Assembly (NCBI RefSeq): GCF_026130045.1
Contig: NZ_JAIBNX010000090.1
Location: 1-33,896 of the forward strand
Origin: Micromonospora sp. CPCC 205371
Lineage (GTDB): Bacteria > Actinomycetota > Actinomycetes > Mycobacteriales > Micromonosporaceae
Length of the DNA stretch: 33,896 nt
Reading direction: 5' to 3'
The position numbers were made by a program, and so were the translations under genes. The notes below the pieces were generated by a model that was not told where the DNA came from, made no database searches, and saw only the letters and a list, made by a program, of their open reading frames with translations. Shown here in pieces: positions 1 through 7,076 of the stretch; positions within the stretch are counted from its first letter, which is position 1, and every line of letters starts with the position of its first letter.

Positions 1-71
1 GCGCGGTCAACGGCAGATCCGATCAGCTGCGGTTTTCTCCGGAGATGCTGGCCGGGTTAGGACAGCCGTAA
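1..71 (+). CDS. C-terminal tail of an unidentified protein (partial)
   Basis: The frame beginning at position 3 is open from the window edge to a TAA at 69-71 and encodes a short tail ending SPEMLAGLGQP. It lies 21 bp upstream of the next plus-strand gene fragment, so the two may have formed an operon. The family cannot be told from 22 residues, and only the open frame and the spacing support it. Confidence 0.35.
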   Translation, partial: AVNGRSDQLRFSPEMLAGLGQP

Positions 72-92
72 CTGGCGTGCCATCATCCGCTG

Positions 93-343
93 ATGACAGG
101 CAGGGTCGAGAACACCGTCGAGTTGGAGACCTCGGTAGTCGAGCGCCTGAGCGAGTATCTGGCGCCGCACGGATGGGTGCTGCACCGTATCGAGCGTGGT
201 GACGAGGTTGCCTTCGTACGCGAGCCGACCAGCGAGTGCACCTGGCATTTCGGCGTCAATCTCGCCGGGCGCGAGGGCGTTTCGCTGAGCGGCAGCGTCT
301 GCGTGGAACATGTGGTCGTCGCCGAGGAGCAGCGCCGGCTATA
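93..343 (+). pseudogene. N-terminal fragment of a hypothetical protein interrupted by a transposon
   Basis: The ATG at 93 opens a frame of about 84 host residues with ordinary protein character (LAPHGWVLHRIERGDEVAFV, then a segment around WHFGVNLAGREG). The frame runs into the transposon at about 344 and stops at 363-365 inside transposon DNA. The C-terminal half is found at 7077-7493 on the other side of the element. Joining ...CGGCTA to CCTCAC... gives an uninterrupted reading (QRRL followed by PHVLTPNDAQQ), so the two parts were one gene. I do not recognise the family. No strong ribosome-binding site precedes the ATG, so the start is provisional. Confidence 0.6.
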
Positions 344-395
344 TGTTGCGCGCCGTTCGCGATGAGCGTGTAGGCGTCGTTGTTGGTGAGGATGT
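344..395. repeat. Left transposon end with two subterminal repeats
   Basis: Two related sites begin with TGT at 344 and 369. The site at 369 shares GCGTCGT and TTGGTGAGGATG with the reverse complement of the right end. The site at 344 resembles the reverse complement of 6992-7021: both contain GCGCG, then CG, TGA and GTAGG at matching spacing with one gap. They are probably transposase binding sites. Confidence 0.6.
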
Positions 396-409
396 GGCGT
401 CATGAAGGA

Positions 410-436
410 GCCCCGCCGGGCGGTGTCCGGCGGGGC
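410..436 (-). terminator. Hairpin at the left end of the transposon, after the ATPase gene
   Basis: A perfect 10-bp GC-rich stem (GCCCCGCCGG against CCGGCGGGGC) with a 7-base loop lies 27 bp past the ATPase stop codon. No U-tract follows on the minus strand, so it is a GC-type terminator at best. It would also act on plus-strand readthrough from the broken host gene. Confidence 0.6.
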
Positions 437-463
437 TTGGTGTTCACGTTGTCGTGGTGGTGC

Positions 464-1279
464 TCATTCTGACGTGACTTCGGCGACGGCGGCGCGGGTG
501 GCGGATTCGTCGACGATGGCTTTGTCGGCGGTGAAGGCGGCGACGAGGGCTTGGATGGCGAGGTTGTTGACGGCGCGGGGTAGGCCGCGGCTGGTTTGGT
601 GGATCAGGGCGGTGGCGTCGTCGGAGAACAGGGTGTCGGTGCGGCCGGCGAGGGCGAGGTGGTGTTTGAGGTAGCCGGCGGTTTCGGGTGGGGTCATGGG
701 GTGCAGGGTGTAGCGCAGCGCGATGCGTTGGTCGAGGGCGGCCAGGACACCGAGTCGGATTTTGCGGCGGAGGGTGGGTTGGCCGACCAGGAGGCAGGCG
801 AATGGGCTGCGGGAGTCCATGTCTTGGTTGGTGAGCATGCGGATGCCTTCGAGTTGGGCGTGGTCGAGTAGGTGGGCTTCGTCGATGACCAGGACGGGGG
901 TGCGGCCGCGTTCGGCTTGTTCGGTGGCGAGGGCGTCGGCGGCTTGCGGGATCAACGTGGCCATGTGGGGTTTGGGGACGCCGCCGAGGGCGGCGACGAT
1001 GGCGTGGTGGGTGGCGCGGGCGCCGATGGTGGGGTTGCCGAGGTAGATGGTGGTGTGGGGGGTGGGGTCCAGGCCGGTCAGGGCGGCGCGGACGGCGACG
1101 GTTTTGCCGGCGCCGACTTCGCCGGTGATGACGCCGAGGGCGCGTTCGTTGACGCACCAGGTGATGCGGGCGATGGCTTCGGCGTGGGCGGTGTGCCGGT
1201 GCAGCATGCCGGGGGCCAGGTCGCGGCCGAACGGGGTGCGGGTCAGTCCGTAGTGCGCCTGCAGGCGTTCGATGGTCAC
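464..1279 (-). CDS. ExeA/TniB-like AAA ATPase, transposition helper
   Basis: This 271-residue P-loop ATPase probably activates or targets the adjacent DDE transposase, as TniB or TnsC proteins do. It has a Walker A motif (GEVGAGKT), a Walker B motif (VLVIDEAHLL) and a C-terminal helical segment (TSRGLPRAVNNLAIQAL) typical of the ExeA/AAA_22 family. I chose the GTG at 1279 because AGGAGA lies about 8 bases upstream and because it overlaps the TGA of the preceding small gene in a GTGA junction. The frame stays open further upstream, but that part encodes a low-complexity His/Arg/Pro stretch typical of a shadow frame. It is last in the transposon operon and looks intact. Confidence 0.85.
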   Translation of the reverse strand: MTIERLQAHYGLTRTPFGRDLAPGMLHRHTAHAEAIARITWCVNERALGVITGEVGAGKTVAVRAALTGLDPTPHTTIYLGNPTIGARATHHAIVAALGGVPKPHMATLIPQAADALATEQAERGRTPVLVIDEAHLLDHAQLEGIRMLTNQDMDSRSPFACLLVGQPTLRRKIRLGVLAALDQRIALRYTLHPMTPPETAGYLKHHLALAGRTDTLFSDDATALIHQTSRGLPRAVNNLAIQALVAAFTADKAIVDESATRAAVAEVTSE

Positions 1280-1464
1280 GGTTGTTTCTCCTGGCAGATG
1301 GTGGTGAACAGGCGCTGCTGCCAGTAGATGAGGTCGGCGTCGGTGATCGGCGGGTAGCCGTAGCGGGTCAGAATGTTGCTGATGTCGATGGCCAAACCGA
1401 GGCAGAACCGGTGGTCGTCGCCGTCGCACGGGCGTGGGATCGGGTAGCGGTGGTTGCCGGTCAC
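1276..1464 (-). CDS. 62-residue protein between transposase and ATPase
   Basis: This short gene starts at GTG 1464 inside the transposase stop (GTGA overlap) and ends inside the ATPase start (a second GTGA overlap), so its translation should be coupled to both neighbours. The product, from MTGNHRYPIP to CQEKQP, contains DADLIYWQQRLFTTI, which looks like an amphipathic helix. No enzymatic motif or zinc site is visible. Its position suggests an accessory transposition factor or adaptor between transposase and ATPase. I do not recognise a family. Confidence 0.65.
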   Translation of the reverse strand: MTGNHRYPIPRPCDGDDHRFCLGLAIDISNILTRYGYPPITDADLIYWQQRLFTTICQEKQP

Positions 1465-2330
1465 GGCCGTTGTTCGGTGTTGTCGGGCTCGTTGCTGCCG
1501 CTGATGGCGGTGTAGTTGACGCGGTCGGCTACGTGCTGGTCGTGGACGGCGTCGATCAGGCGCAGGTAGTTGATGCCGGTGGGGGTGGGCAGGTCGGCTG
1601 CGACGTGTTCGGGGCGGGCCTTGGGGTGGGCGTGTCGGCCGATGCGGAACGCCACGGCCAGGCCGTAGCTGCGCTCGTTGTGGCGGACCTCAACGTCGGT
1701 CATGTCGAACGGGTCGAACACGAGCTCGACCTTGCGACCGACCAGGATCGGGTCGACCTGGTAGGTGTTGTTGTGCAGGCTGACGGTGGCGGTCTTGGCG
1801 ACCGTGCGGGTCGCGGACCACAAGAACGCCTCCCGCAACGCTGCCGGGCTGGGGACGGGGACCGGGCCAGTCAGCCTGTCCCGCCAGCGGACCAGCGGCG
1901 CCTGACCGGTGCTCGAATGGGTTGTGGTGTGGTAGACGGTTTCGACCCAGGCGGTGAACAACCGGTTGAGTTGCACCAGATCGACCACCGTCGTGTCTGG
2001 TGTGGACAGTTCGACGAGGAACTGCTCCCGCACGGTGCGGAAGAAACGTTCGATCTTCCCGCGGCCCTGCGGACGGCCCGGCTGGGAGTGCACGAGCTTG
2101 ATGCCGAGACTGGCGCAGGCGCGTAGCAGCCACGAGTCGACGAACGCGCTGCCGTTGTCGACGTAGATCGCCTCCGGGACACCCCGTGATCCCAGGGCCG
2201 GGCGCAGCGCCGCCGCCAGCCGGACGGTGTCTTCGGCGAACCCGAACCGTCCTGCTATCACCGCGCGGGAGTGATCGTCGATAAACGCGAACAGGTAGGT
2301 CTTCCGCCCGGCCACCAGCGGGCCGTGCAG
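1461..2330 (-). pseudogene. C-terminal part of the DDE transposase, cut off by the RIT element
   Basis: This part carries the RNase H-fold rve core: first Asp in FIDDHSRA, second Asp in VDNGSAFVD, catalytic Glu in GRGKIERFF, then a beta-barrel Mu-type C-terminal region (NNTYQVDPILVGRKVELVFDP). The sequence up to 2330 reads LHGPL before AGRKTYLF, which continues directly from the N-terminal part that ends at 5734 (TGDA). The reconstructed gene would have 457 codons plus a stop. A GTG at 2315 could start a truncated product containing all three catalytic residues but lacking the N-terminal DNA-binding region. The end overlaps the next gene by GTGA. Confidence 0.8.
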
Positions 2331-2363
2331 GGCGTCTTATGACGACTGCTTCGTTATGCCGCC
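2331..2363. repeat. RIT left inverted repeat (33 bp)
   Basis: It begins GGCGTCTTATGAC and ends TTATGCCGCC, and is the exact reverse complement of 5681-5713. Its first six bases are also the direct repeat shared with 5734-5739. A further copy of the core TTATGCCG is found inverted at 2411-2418. Confidence 0.9.
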
Positions 2364-2418
2364 CGGCGTCGAGGACTGTCTGTTGTGGAGGCCTTAGCTT
2401 GTGGTCGGTTCGGCATAA

Positions 2419-3408
2419 TCAGAGGCTGTTGAGGAACGCCAGGATGGTGTCGGTGGGCTGGTAGCGGCCGGGTGTCGCGGTGATCGGTGCGGTGCGGTTC
2501 AGGGCGCGTTCCTTGAGCGCGAGGTCGGCGTGGACGTAGATCTGTGTGGTGGCAACGCTTTCGTGGCCGAGCCAGAGAGCGATGACGGTGATGTCGACGC
2601 CGGCGTTCAGGAGCCGCATGGCGGTGGAGTGCCGCATGATGTGCGGGGAGATCTTCTTGCCGGCCAGGGTGGGGCACGATTGGGCGGCGGTGCGGGCCTG
2701 TTTGGCGACGCGTCGTTCTAGGGCGTCTCTGCTGAGCCGAAGCCCTTGGCGGGTGGGGAACAGCGGGTCGGTCGGTGCGCCGGCGCGTTCGGGTAGCCAG
2801 GCGTTGAGCATGGTGATGGTGGCGTGGGTCAGTGGGGTGATGCGCTGCTTGCGGCCTTTGCCGTGGCAGCTGATGTGGGCGCCGGTGCCCAGGTGGACGT
2901 CGTTGATGGTCAGCGCGGTCAGTTCCGAGGCGCGTAGCCCGGTCTGGAGGGCGACTGCGAGCATGGTGCGGTCTCGGCGGCCGATCCAGGTGTGGGGGTC
3001 CGGGGCTTGCAGCAGCGCGTCGATCTCGGGTTCGGTCAGGTAGGTGACGATGTTGCGGTCGAACCGTTTGGGAGGGATGGCCAGCACCCGCTGGATCGAC
3101 TTCGCGTGTTCGGGATGGTGCAAGGCGGCGTAGCCGAACAGGGAGTGCACCGCGGCGAGGCGGGCGTTGCGGGTGCGCACGCTGTTGCCGCGCTCGGTCT
3201 CCAGGTGGTTGAGGAACTCGCCGATCAGTGGCGCGTCCAGATCCTCGATCGTCAGCCGCGACGGCTGGATACCGGTGCGGGCGAAAGCGAAGGCCAGCAA
3301 CAGTTTGAACGTGTCACGGTAGGCGGCGACGGTGTGTGGGCTGGCCTGGCGTTGCCGGATGAGCCGGTCGGTGAAGAACGCCTGCAGGGTCGGAGCCAGT
3401 GCGCTCAT
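2419..3408 (-). CDS. RIT tyrosine recombinase C (third gene)
   Basis: This 329-residue phage-integrase-type tyrosine recombinase has an N-terminal SAM-like core-binding domain (about 5-100) and a C-terminal catalytic domain. Visible catalytic residues are Arg159 (TGLRASE), the Lys in HGKGRKQR, His256 and Arg259 (HIMRH), His282 (GHES) and the nucleophile Tyr291 (TQIYVHAD). All are present, so it should be active. The ATG at 3408 overlaps the TGA of the second recombinase (ATGA), implying coupled translation. In RIT elements the three proteins are thought to act together on the element ends. The division of labour cannot be read here. Confidence 0.9.
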   Translation of the reverse strand: MSALAPTLQAFFTDRLIRQRQASPHTVAAYRDTFKLLLAFAFARTGIQPSRLTIEDLDAPLIGEFLNHLETERGNSVRTRNARLAAVHSLFGYAALHHPEHAKSIQRVLAIPPKRFDRNIVTYLTEPEIDALLQAPDPHTWIGRRDRTMLAVALQTGLRASELTALTINDVHLGTGAHISCHGKGRKQRITPLTHATITMLNAWLPERAGAPTDPLFPTRQGLRLSRDALERRVAKQARTAAQSCPTLAGKKISPHIMRHSTAMRLLNAGVDITVIALWLGHESVATTQIYVHADLALKERALNRTAPITATPGRYQPTDTILAFLNSL

Positions 3409-4337
3409 GCGACACCTGCCAGATGGGTGTCCAGGCGCTGCCCGGCAAGGGCGAGCAGCTCCGGCGCCGCGGACAGGTACCAGAACGTGTGCTTCGGGTC
3501 GGCGTGGCCCAGGTAGGTGGACAGCCGGGGCAGCAGAGCCGCGACGTTCTCGCCGCGGCGGTACCAGTCCAACAGCGTCGCCACCGCGAAACTGTGGCGA
3601 AGATCGTGAATCCGCGGCCGGCAGTTCCCCGATCTGGGCACCAACCCGGCTGATGTTCTCACCTTCCGCCAGGTCCGCTGCGCCCGGCTGTGGTCCAGCC
3701 GGGTTCCGGCATTGGAGATGAACAAGGCGCCGCTGTCAGCAAGGTTTTTGTAGTGCAGCAGTTGCTGGCGCTGGGTCAGATAGTGGCGTAGTCCGTCCGT
3801 GGTGCTGGGGTGCAGCGGCAGGAGGCGGCTCTTGCCGAACTTGCCGTCGCGGACGGTCAGGACCCCAGCATCGGGGTCGAAGTCGCCCGCATCCAAGCCG
3901 ATCGCCTCGCCGAACCGCATGCCGGTGACAGCCAACAGGCTGATCAACGCCGGGTAGGTGACCGCGTAAACCCGGCTATGGAGCCTGGTGGCCGCCTGCA
4001 CCAACGCGTGGATCTCCGCATCGGAATACAGATACGGGGTTGCCCGATGCTTGCCGTGAGCGATCAACCCCGACGGCGGTATCTGGGTGCGGTCGTCGAT
4101 GGTGCGTAGGTGAACCGCGAACCGGCGCACCGCCGAGAGCCGCATCGCGTGCCACCAGCCGGACCGGTCAGGCTGTGTCGCCCACGCCACCGCGTGCTCG
4201 ACTGTCACGACGTCCACGTGCTGGAGCTCCAGGTAGCTGACGAACTGGCCCAGCAGCTTCTCGGCGCGGTCAAGCTTGGACCCGAGGGCACGGCGGACGC
4301 TCAGATAGTCGGCCAGGGCCTGCCGCAGCGGGCTCAT
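3405..4337 (-). CDS. RIT tyrosine recombinase B (second gene)
   Basis: This tyrosine recombinase of 310 residues has catalytic residues Arg141 (TGMRFGE), a Lys in DGKFGKSR, His244 and Arg247 (HDLRH), His278 (LGHADPKH) and Tyr287 (TFWYLS). I start it at ATG 4337, which overlaps the TGA of the first recombinase in an ATGA junction. The frame stays open upstream to a possible start at 4361, which would add eight residues. The wide TFWYL spacing and the GHADPKHT motif are typical of the middle member of such trios. It looks intact. Confidence 0.88.
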   Translation of the reverse strand: MSPLRQALADYLSVRRALGSKLDRAEKLLGQFVSYLELQHVDVVTVEHAVAWATQPDRSGWWHAMRLSAVRRFAVHLRTIDDRTQIPPSGLIAHGKHRATPYLYSDAEIHALVQAATRLHSRVYAVTYPALISLLAVTGMRFGEAIGLDAGDFDPDAGVLTVRDGKFGKSRLLPLHPSTTDGLRHYLTQRQQLLHYKNLADSGALFISNAGTRLDHSRAQRTWRKVRTSAGLVPRSGNCRPRIHDLRHSFAVATLLDWYRRGENVAALLPRLSTYLGHADPKHTFWYLSAAPELLALAGQRLDTHLAGVA

Positions 4338-5548
4338 GCCGCAGCCGCCGAAGTAGGCCAACCGCGGGCGATCGTCCGCAGCGAGCCGATGTCGACCTTC
4401 GCGTAGATCGTCGTGGTCAGCGCGTGCTGGTGCCGCAGTACTTGACCGATCTCGGCCAGCGACGCGCCCGCGGTCAGCATGGCCGTGGCCGCGCTGTGAC
4501 GCAGCCGATGAGCATGCGCGACCCCAAACCCGGCTCGACGGGCGGCCCTGGCCACCACGTTGGTCACCGCGTTGCGGCTCATCGGCCCGTGCGGGGCGCG
4601 GGCGCAGAGGAACACCTGCCGGGCGCCGGTTTTCGGCCGCCAGCCGGTCAGATACGACACGATGGCTTGGCCGACGTCGGCGGGCAGCGGCAGCCGTTCG
4701 GTCCGATGGCCTTTCCCCGTGATGGCCAGTTCACCGTTGGGCCAGTCGATGTCCTGCAGCCGCAGCCCGGCGACTTCCCCGATCCGTAGGCCCAGCCGCG
4801 ACAGCATGGTCAGGATCGCCGTATCCCGTTGGCCCACCTCGGTGTCGGGGTCGCAGGAGGCCAGCAGCCCGGTGACCTGGATTGCGGGCAGGGCCTTGGG
4901 CAGTCCGGCCAGCTTCCACCGGGCCAAGGTCGGCACCGCGGTAGCCAGCCCCACCGAGGTGATGCCCGCGACGTGCAGATACCGCAGCAGCGACCGCAGC
5001 GCGGTCACCAGATGCGGCACCGACCCGGGACCGCGGCGTGTCTGGTCCACTACGAACGCGGTGACCTCGCCGGCGGTCAACGCTTCCAGCTCAAGGCGGC
5101 CATCGCTCATCCGCGACTCCACGAACGGACGCAGCGCCCGCATGTTCCTGTCGATCGTCCGGGCGGAGAGTCCCCGCTCCGTGGCCTCATAGTTGCCATA
5201 CCGGGCGAGCAGCGCGTCGGACGCGGTCATGGCCGGGTTCGGTCGATCAGCGACCGGCGTCCCGACGAACCGCAGGTATTCCAGCAGCTCTGCCCACGAC
5301 CCTGCCCGCCAAGTCCTGAATCGACCAGCCGCATCCTGGACCGCGATGAACGCGTCCACTGTCGCCAGGCCGAACGCGGCGATGTCCTGCTTCTCGGTGC
5401 CCATCCAATGGCTCAGGTGCGTCATGCGCCGCTGATGAATCCGTACCACCGCAGGCGCGTAACCCTTGCGCACCAACCATTCCGTGAAACCCGCCTCATA
5501 CGGCGCCAACGGACCGAACATCTCTAGCCGAGCACGGGACCACGTCAC
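4334..5548 (-). CDS. RIT tyrosine recombinase A (first gene)
   Basis: This 404-residue tyrosine recombinase heads the trio. Its long N-terminal region (about 1-215) holds the DNA-binding core domain. The catalytic part shows Arg255 (LGLRIGE), Lys279 (ITGKGHR), His347 and Arg350 (HRLRH), His373 (LRHQH) and Tyr382 (TTIYAKV). The GTG start at 5548 is supported by AGGAGA about 6 bases upstream. The trio must be transcribed from the 130-bp stretch between this gene and the right inverted repeat, so the recombinases may bind over their own promoter. Confidence 0.9.
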   Translation of the reverse strand: MTWSRARLEMFGPLAPYEAGFTEWLVRKGYAPAVVRIHQRRMTHLSHWMGTEKQDIAAFGLATVDAFIAVQDAAGRFRTWRAGSWAELLEYLRFVGTPVADRPNPAMTASDALLARYGNYEATERGLSARTIDRNMRALRPFVESRMSDGRLELEALTAGEVTAFVVDQTRRGPGSVPHLVTALRSLLRYLHVAGITSVGLATAVPTLARWKLAGLPKALPAIQVTGLLASCDPDTEVGQRDTAILTMLSRLGLRIGEVAGLRLQDIDWPNGELAITGKGHRTERLPLPADVGQAIVSYLTGWRPKTGARQVFLCARAPHGPMSRNAVTNVVARAARRAGFGVAHAHRLRHSAATAMLTAGASLAEIGQVLRHQHALTTTIYAKVDIGSLRTIARGWPTSAAAA

Positions 5549-5680
5549 GATCGTCTCCTGTCTTGAGGTCCTTCACCTCCATAGACAGGCACGCCGCCCG
5601 ATCATGACGATGGTTATGCCGCCCCAAACGGATGACTTCAAACCCCTCCACCAGCAGCGAACGCCCGATTCCCGCGACCA
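5549..5680 (-). promoter_or_regulatory. RIT leader and probable promoter region
   Basis: This 132-bp non-coding stretch lies between the right inverted repeat and the first recombinase gene. It contains GGTTATGCCGCC at 5613-5624, an internal copy of the inverted-repeat core, and CCTCCATAGACAG, which resembles the left-end subterminal sequence CCTCCACAACAGACAG read on the minus strand. These are probable recombinase sites. No clear -35/-10 pair stands out. Confidence 0.5.
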
Positions 5681-5713
5681 GGCGGCATAACGAAGCAGTC
5701 GTCATAAGACGCC
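5681..5713. repeat. RIT right inverted repeat (33 bp)
   Basis: It begins GGCGGCATAACG and ends GTCATAAGACGCC, and is a perfect 33/33 reverse complement of 2331-2363. At its outer edge CATAA, GACGCC and TTATG form a symmetrical arm-spacer-arm layout. Confidence 0.9.
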
Positions 5714-5739
5714 TTATGCCGCACGCGGCATAAGGCGTC
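5708..5739. repeat. 32-bp palindrome at the RIT right junction
   Basis: GACGCCTTATGCCGC and its reverse complement face each other around a central AC. The outer six bases on the right (5734-5739, GGCGTC) belong to the interrupted transposase. The left copy belongs to the inverted repeat. No counterpart exists at the left junction, so the element ends are asymmetrical. Confidence 0.85.
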
Positions 5740-6237
5740 GCCGGTCCACAACTCGTTCGGGCGGTCGGCTTCGAACCGGCCGAACACCGCCGGCGCCTGT
5801 GGCGGCGCGGCGGCCAGGCCGAGGCGTTCGAAGTGCCGCTGCAAAGTCCGTAGCGACGGCGCCCACCCCGTCTGGACGATCATGATCCGCCGTACTTGGG
5901 TCGCGGTGCGGGCCGGGTTCTCCCGCTTCAGCCCCGCCGCCATTTCCAATACCTCGGCCGGCGTGCGAGGGCTGACCTGCGCCGGGCGGGGCACCAGGGC
6001 AGCGAACCCGCCAGTGCGCCACCAGCGGATCCACCGGTCGATCGTCGATCGGCCCACGGTGACCTTGTCCCCGAACGGGCCGTCATGCTCAGCCGCGACA
6101 AGCTGGCGCACCAACTTCCCGCGTTGGCGCGTCGACAACGCCGGGTCGACGACGTCCTGGATGAGCCGGTAGCGGAACAACGCCACCTGCCGGGCCCGCT
6201 CGGCCCGCATCCTCTGATCTTGTTCTTCGCTGGACAA
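5734..6237 (-). pseudogene. N-terminal part of the DDE transposase, cut off by the RIT element
   Basis: These 168 codons hold two helix-turn-helix segments (TVGRSTIDRWIRWWRTGG and ATQVRRIMI...LRTLQRHFERLG) and end in ELWTGDA, the usual run-up to the first catalytic Asp. The reading then enters RIT DNA and stops at 5638 after an unrelated 31-residue tail, giving a potential 199-residue DNA-binding fragment with no catalytic core. The start is TTG 6237, with GAGG a few bases upstream. No in-frame ATG or GTG gives a better start. The catalytic half lies at 1461-2330. Confidence 0.8.
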
Positions 6238-6296
6238 CAGTCACCCTCTTCGCCTCGATGCAACAAGCACCAGGCGAAACTGGCCAACCTGGCCGA

Positions 6297-6917
6297 TCAG
6301 AGCGGGCTTGGCCAGGGCGGGCTGGTGTTGATCGGCAACCCCGCCCGATCCGGTGACAGCAACCTGCCGCCGGTGACCGCGCAGCTCACCCGCCAGGGCG
6401 ACACCGTGAGCACGTCCCAACCCCACCGGCGGGCGATCGCCACGCCGGCGGCGACGGTCGCCGCGGCCGCCTCAGCCCGCGGTGACCCCGCCGGGACCGG
6501 CAGGACCCGAGCCGGGGCGACCCCCGCCCGGGCCTGCCCGAACAGCCGACGCACCAGCTCAGCGCGATACGCGAACCGCGTCAGCCAGCCACGGACCGTC
6601 GAGCGGGCCCGGCCAAGCGCTCTGGCGATCCGACCAGCACCGGCACCCGCGGCCCGAGCCGCCAACGCCGACCCGACCACCTCGACCTCGTCCGCCCGGC
6701 GCACCAGCACAGTGACCGGCAGCAACACCTGCGACCGACCACACCGCTCACACCGGCCCCGCCGCGGCCGCACCACCCGCGACGACCAGCGCGTACGCAA
6801 CCGCCGCGAACGAGCGAACCCCCACGGCCGTAACACCCCTGAACACGCAGGACAGACGACCTGCCCCGCCCGCAGCCGTCTCTCGACGGCCACCGCATCC
6901 GCCTCTACCGTGAGCAT
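6297..6917 (-). CDS. Zinc-ribbon and HTH protein of the transposon (DUF6431-like)
   Basis: This 206-residue protein begins at ATG 6917, preceded by GGAGG at good spacing. It has an N-terminal zinc ribbon (CPAC...CERC, two CxxC pairs about 34 residues apart) and a central helix-turn-helix (GRIARALGRARSTVRGWLTRFAYR). It resembles the DUF6431 proteins found beside actinobacterial transposases, a family recalled from memory. The C-terminal third is Ala-rich. It is first in the transposon operon, 60 bp before the transposase, so it may be a DNA-binding regulator or target-recognition factor. Confidence 0.75.
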   Translation of the reverse strand: MLTVEADAVAVERRLRAGQVVCPACSGVLRPWGFARSRRLRTRWSSRVVRPRRGRCERCGRSQVLLPVTVLVRRADEVEVVGSALAARAAGAGAGRIARALGRARSTVRGWLTRFAYRAELVRRLFGQARAGVAPARVLPVPAGSPRAEAAAATVAAGVAIARRWGWDVLTVSPWRVSCAVTGGRLLSPDRAGLPINTSPPWPSPL

Positions 6918-6940
6918 CGGTGCCTCCAAGCACCACACAC

Positions 6941-6982
6941 GGCCCTCCCGGGCGGCTCCGCCAAGAACGGTCCGGGAGGGCC
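6941..6982. repeat. Hairpin at the right end of the transposon, upstream of its first gene
   Basis: A perfect 11-bp stem (GGCCCTCCCGG against CCGGGAGGGCC) encloses a 20-base loop that contains a smaller GCGG/CCGC stem. It begins 24 bp before the first transposon gene. It could block transcription entering from the host gene or structure the operon leader. It mirrors the hairpin at 410-436. Confidence 0.6.
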
Positions 6983-6991
6983 GGACCAGTT

Positions 6992-7076
6992 CCTACGTGT
7001 TCACCGTGGCGTCGCGCGTCACCAAGAGCAATCCACCGGTAGCCGTCAAAACCATCCTCACCAGCGACGACGCACA
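6992..7076. repeat. Right transposon end with two subterminal repeats
   Basis: Read on the minus strand from 7076, the end begins TGTGCGTCGTCG and continues CTGGTGAGGATG, matching the left-end site at 369. A second site, read from 7021 (TGACGCGCGACG... GTAGG), matches the left-end site at 344 with one gap. Any promoter for the transposon operon must lie here or just inside. Confidence 0.6.

Larger units (their letters stand above)
2331..5739. mobile_element. Recombinase-in-trio (RIT) element inserted in the transposase gene
   Basis: Three tyrosine recombinase genes overlap by 4 bp (ATGA) each and fill the element, which is the hallmark of RIT elements. Perfect 33-bp inverted repeats lie at 2331-2363 and 5681-5713. 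A 6-bp direct repeat GGCGTC lies at the outer boundaries (2331-2336 and 5734-5739). Removing 2337-5739 leaves one GGCGTC and restores the host transposase frame (TGDA followed by LHGPL). The right end has an extra 26 bp beyond the inverted repeat, including a near-perfect palindrome, that the left end lacks. No cargo gene is present. Confidence 0.88.
344..7076. mobile_element. TniA/TniB-type DDE transposon carrying a nested RIT element
   Basis: The unit of about 6.7 kb (about 3.3 kb without the nested element) has four minus-strand genes: a zinc-ribbon/HTH protein, a DDE transposase, a 62-residue protein and an ExeA/TniB-like ATPase. The left end begins TGTTGCGCG at 344 and the right end finishes in ACA at 7076. 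Related repeats occur inside both ends: TTGGTGAGGATG at 382-393, and its reverse complement at 7052-7063. GCTA occurs just outside both ends (338-341 and 7077-7080), which fits an imperfect 5-bp duplication (GCTAT/GCTAC). A DDE transposase paired with an AAA ATPase, repeated end sites and a 5-bp duplication are features of the Tn7/Tn5053/Mu group. Exact termini are inferred, supported by restoration of the host frame. Confidence 0.75.

Noticed and set aside
1280-1429. Longer N-terminus for the transposon ATPase
   Set aside because: The extension is His/Arg/Pro-rich and overlaps the 62-residue gene. GTG 1279 has a ribosome-binding site and a coupled stop.
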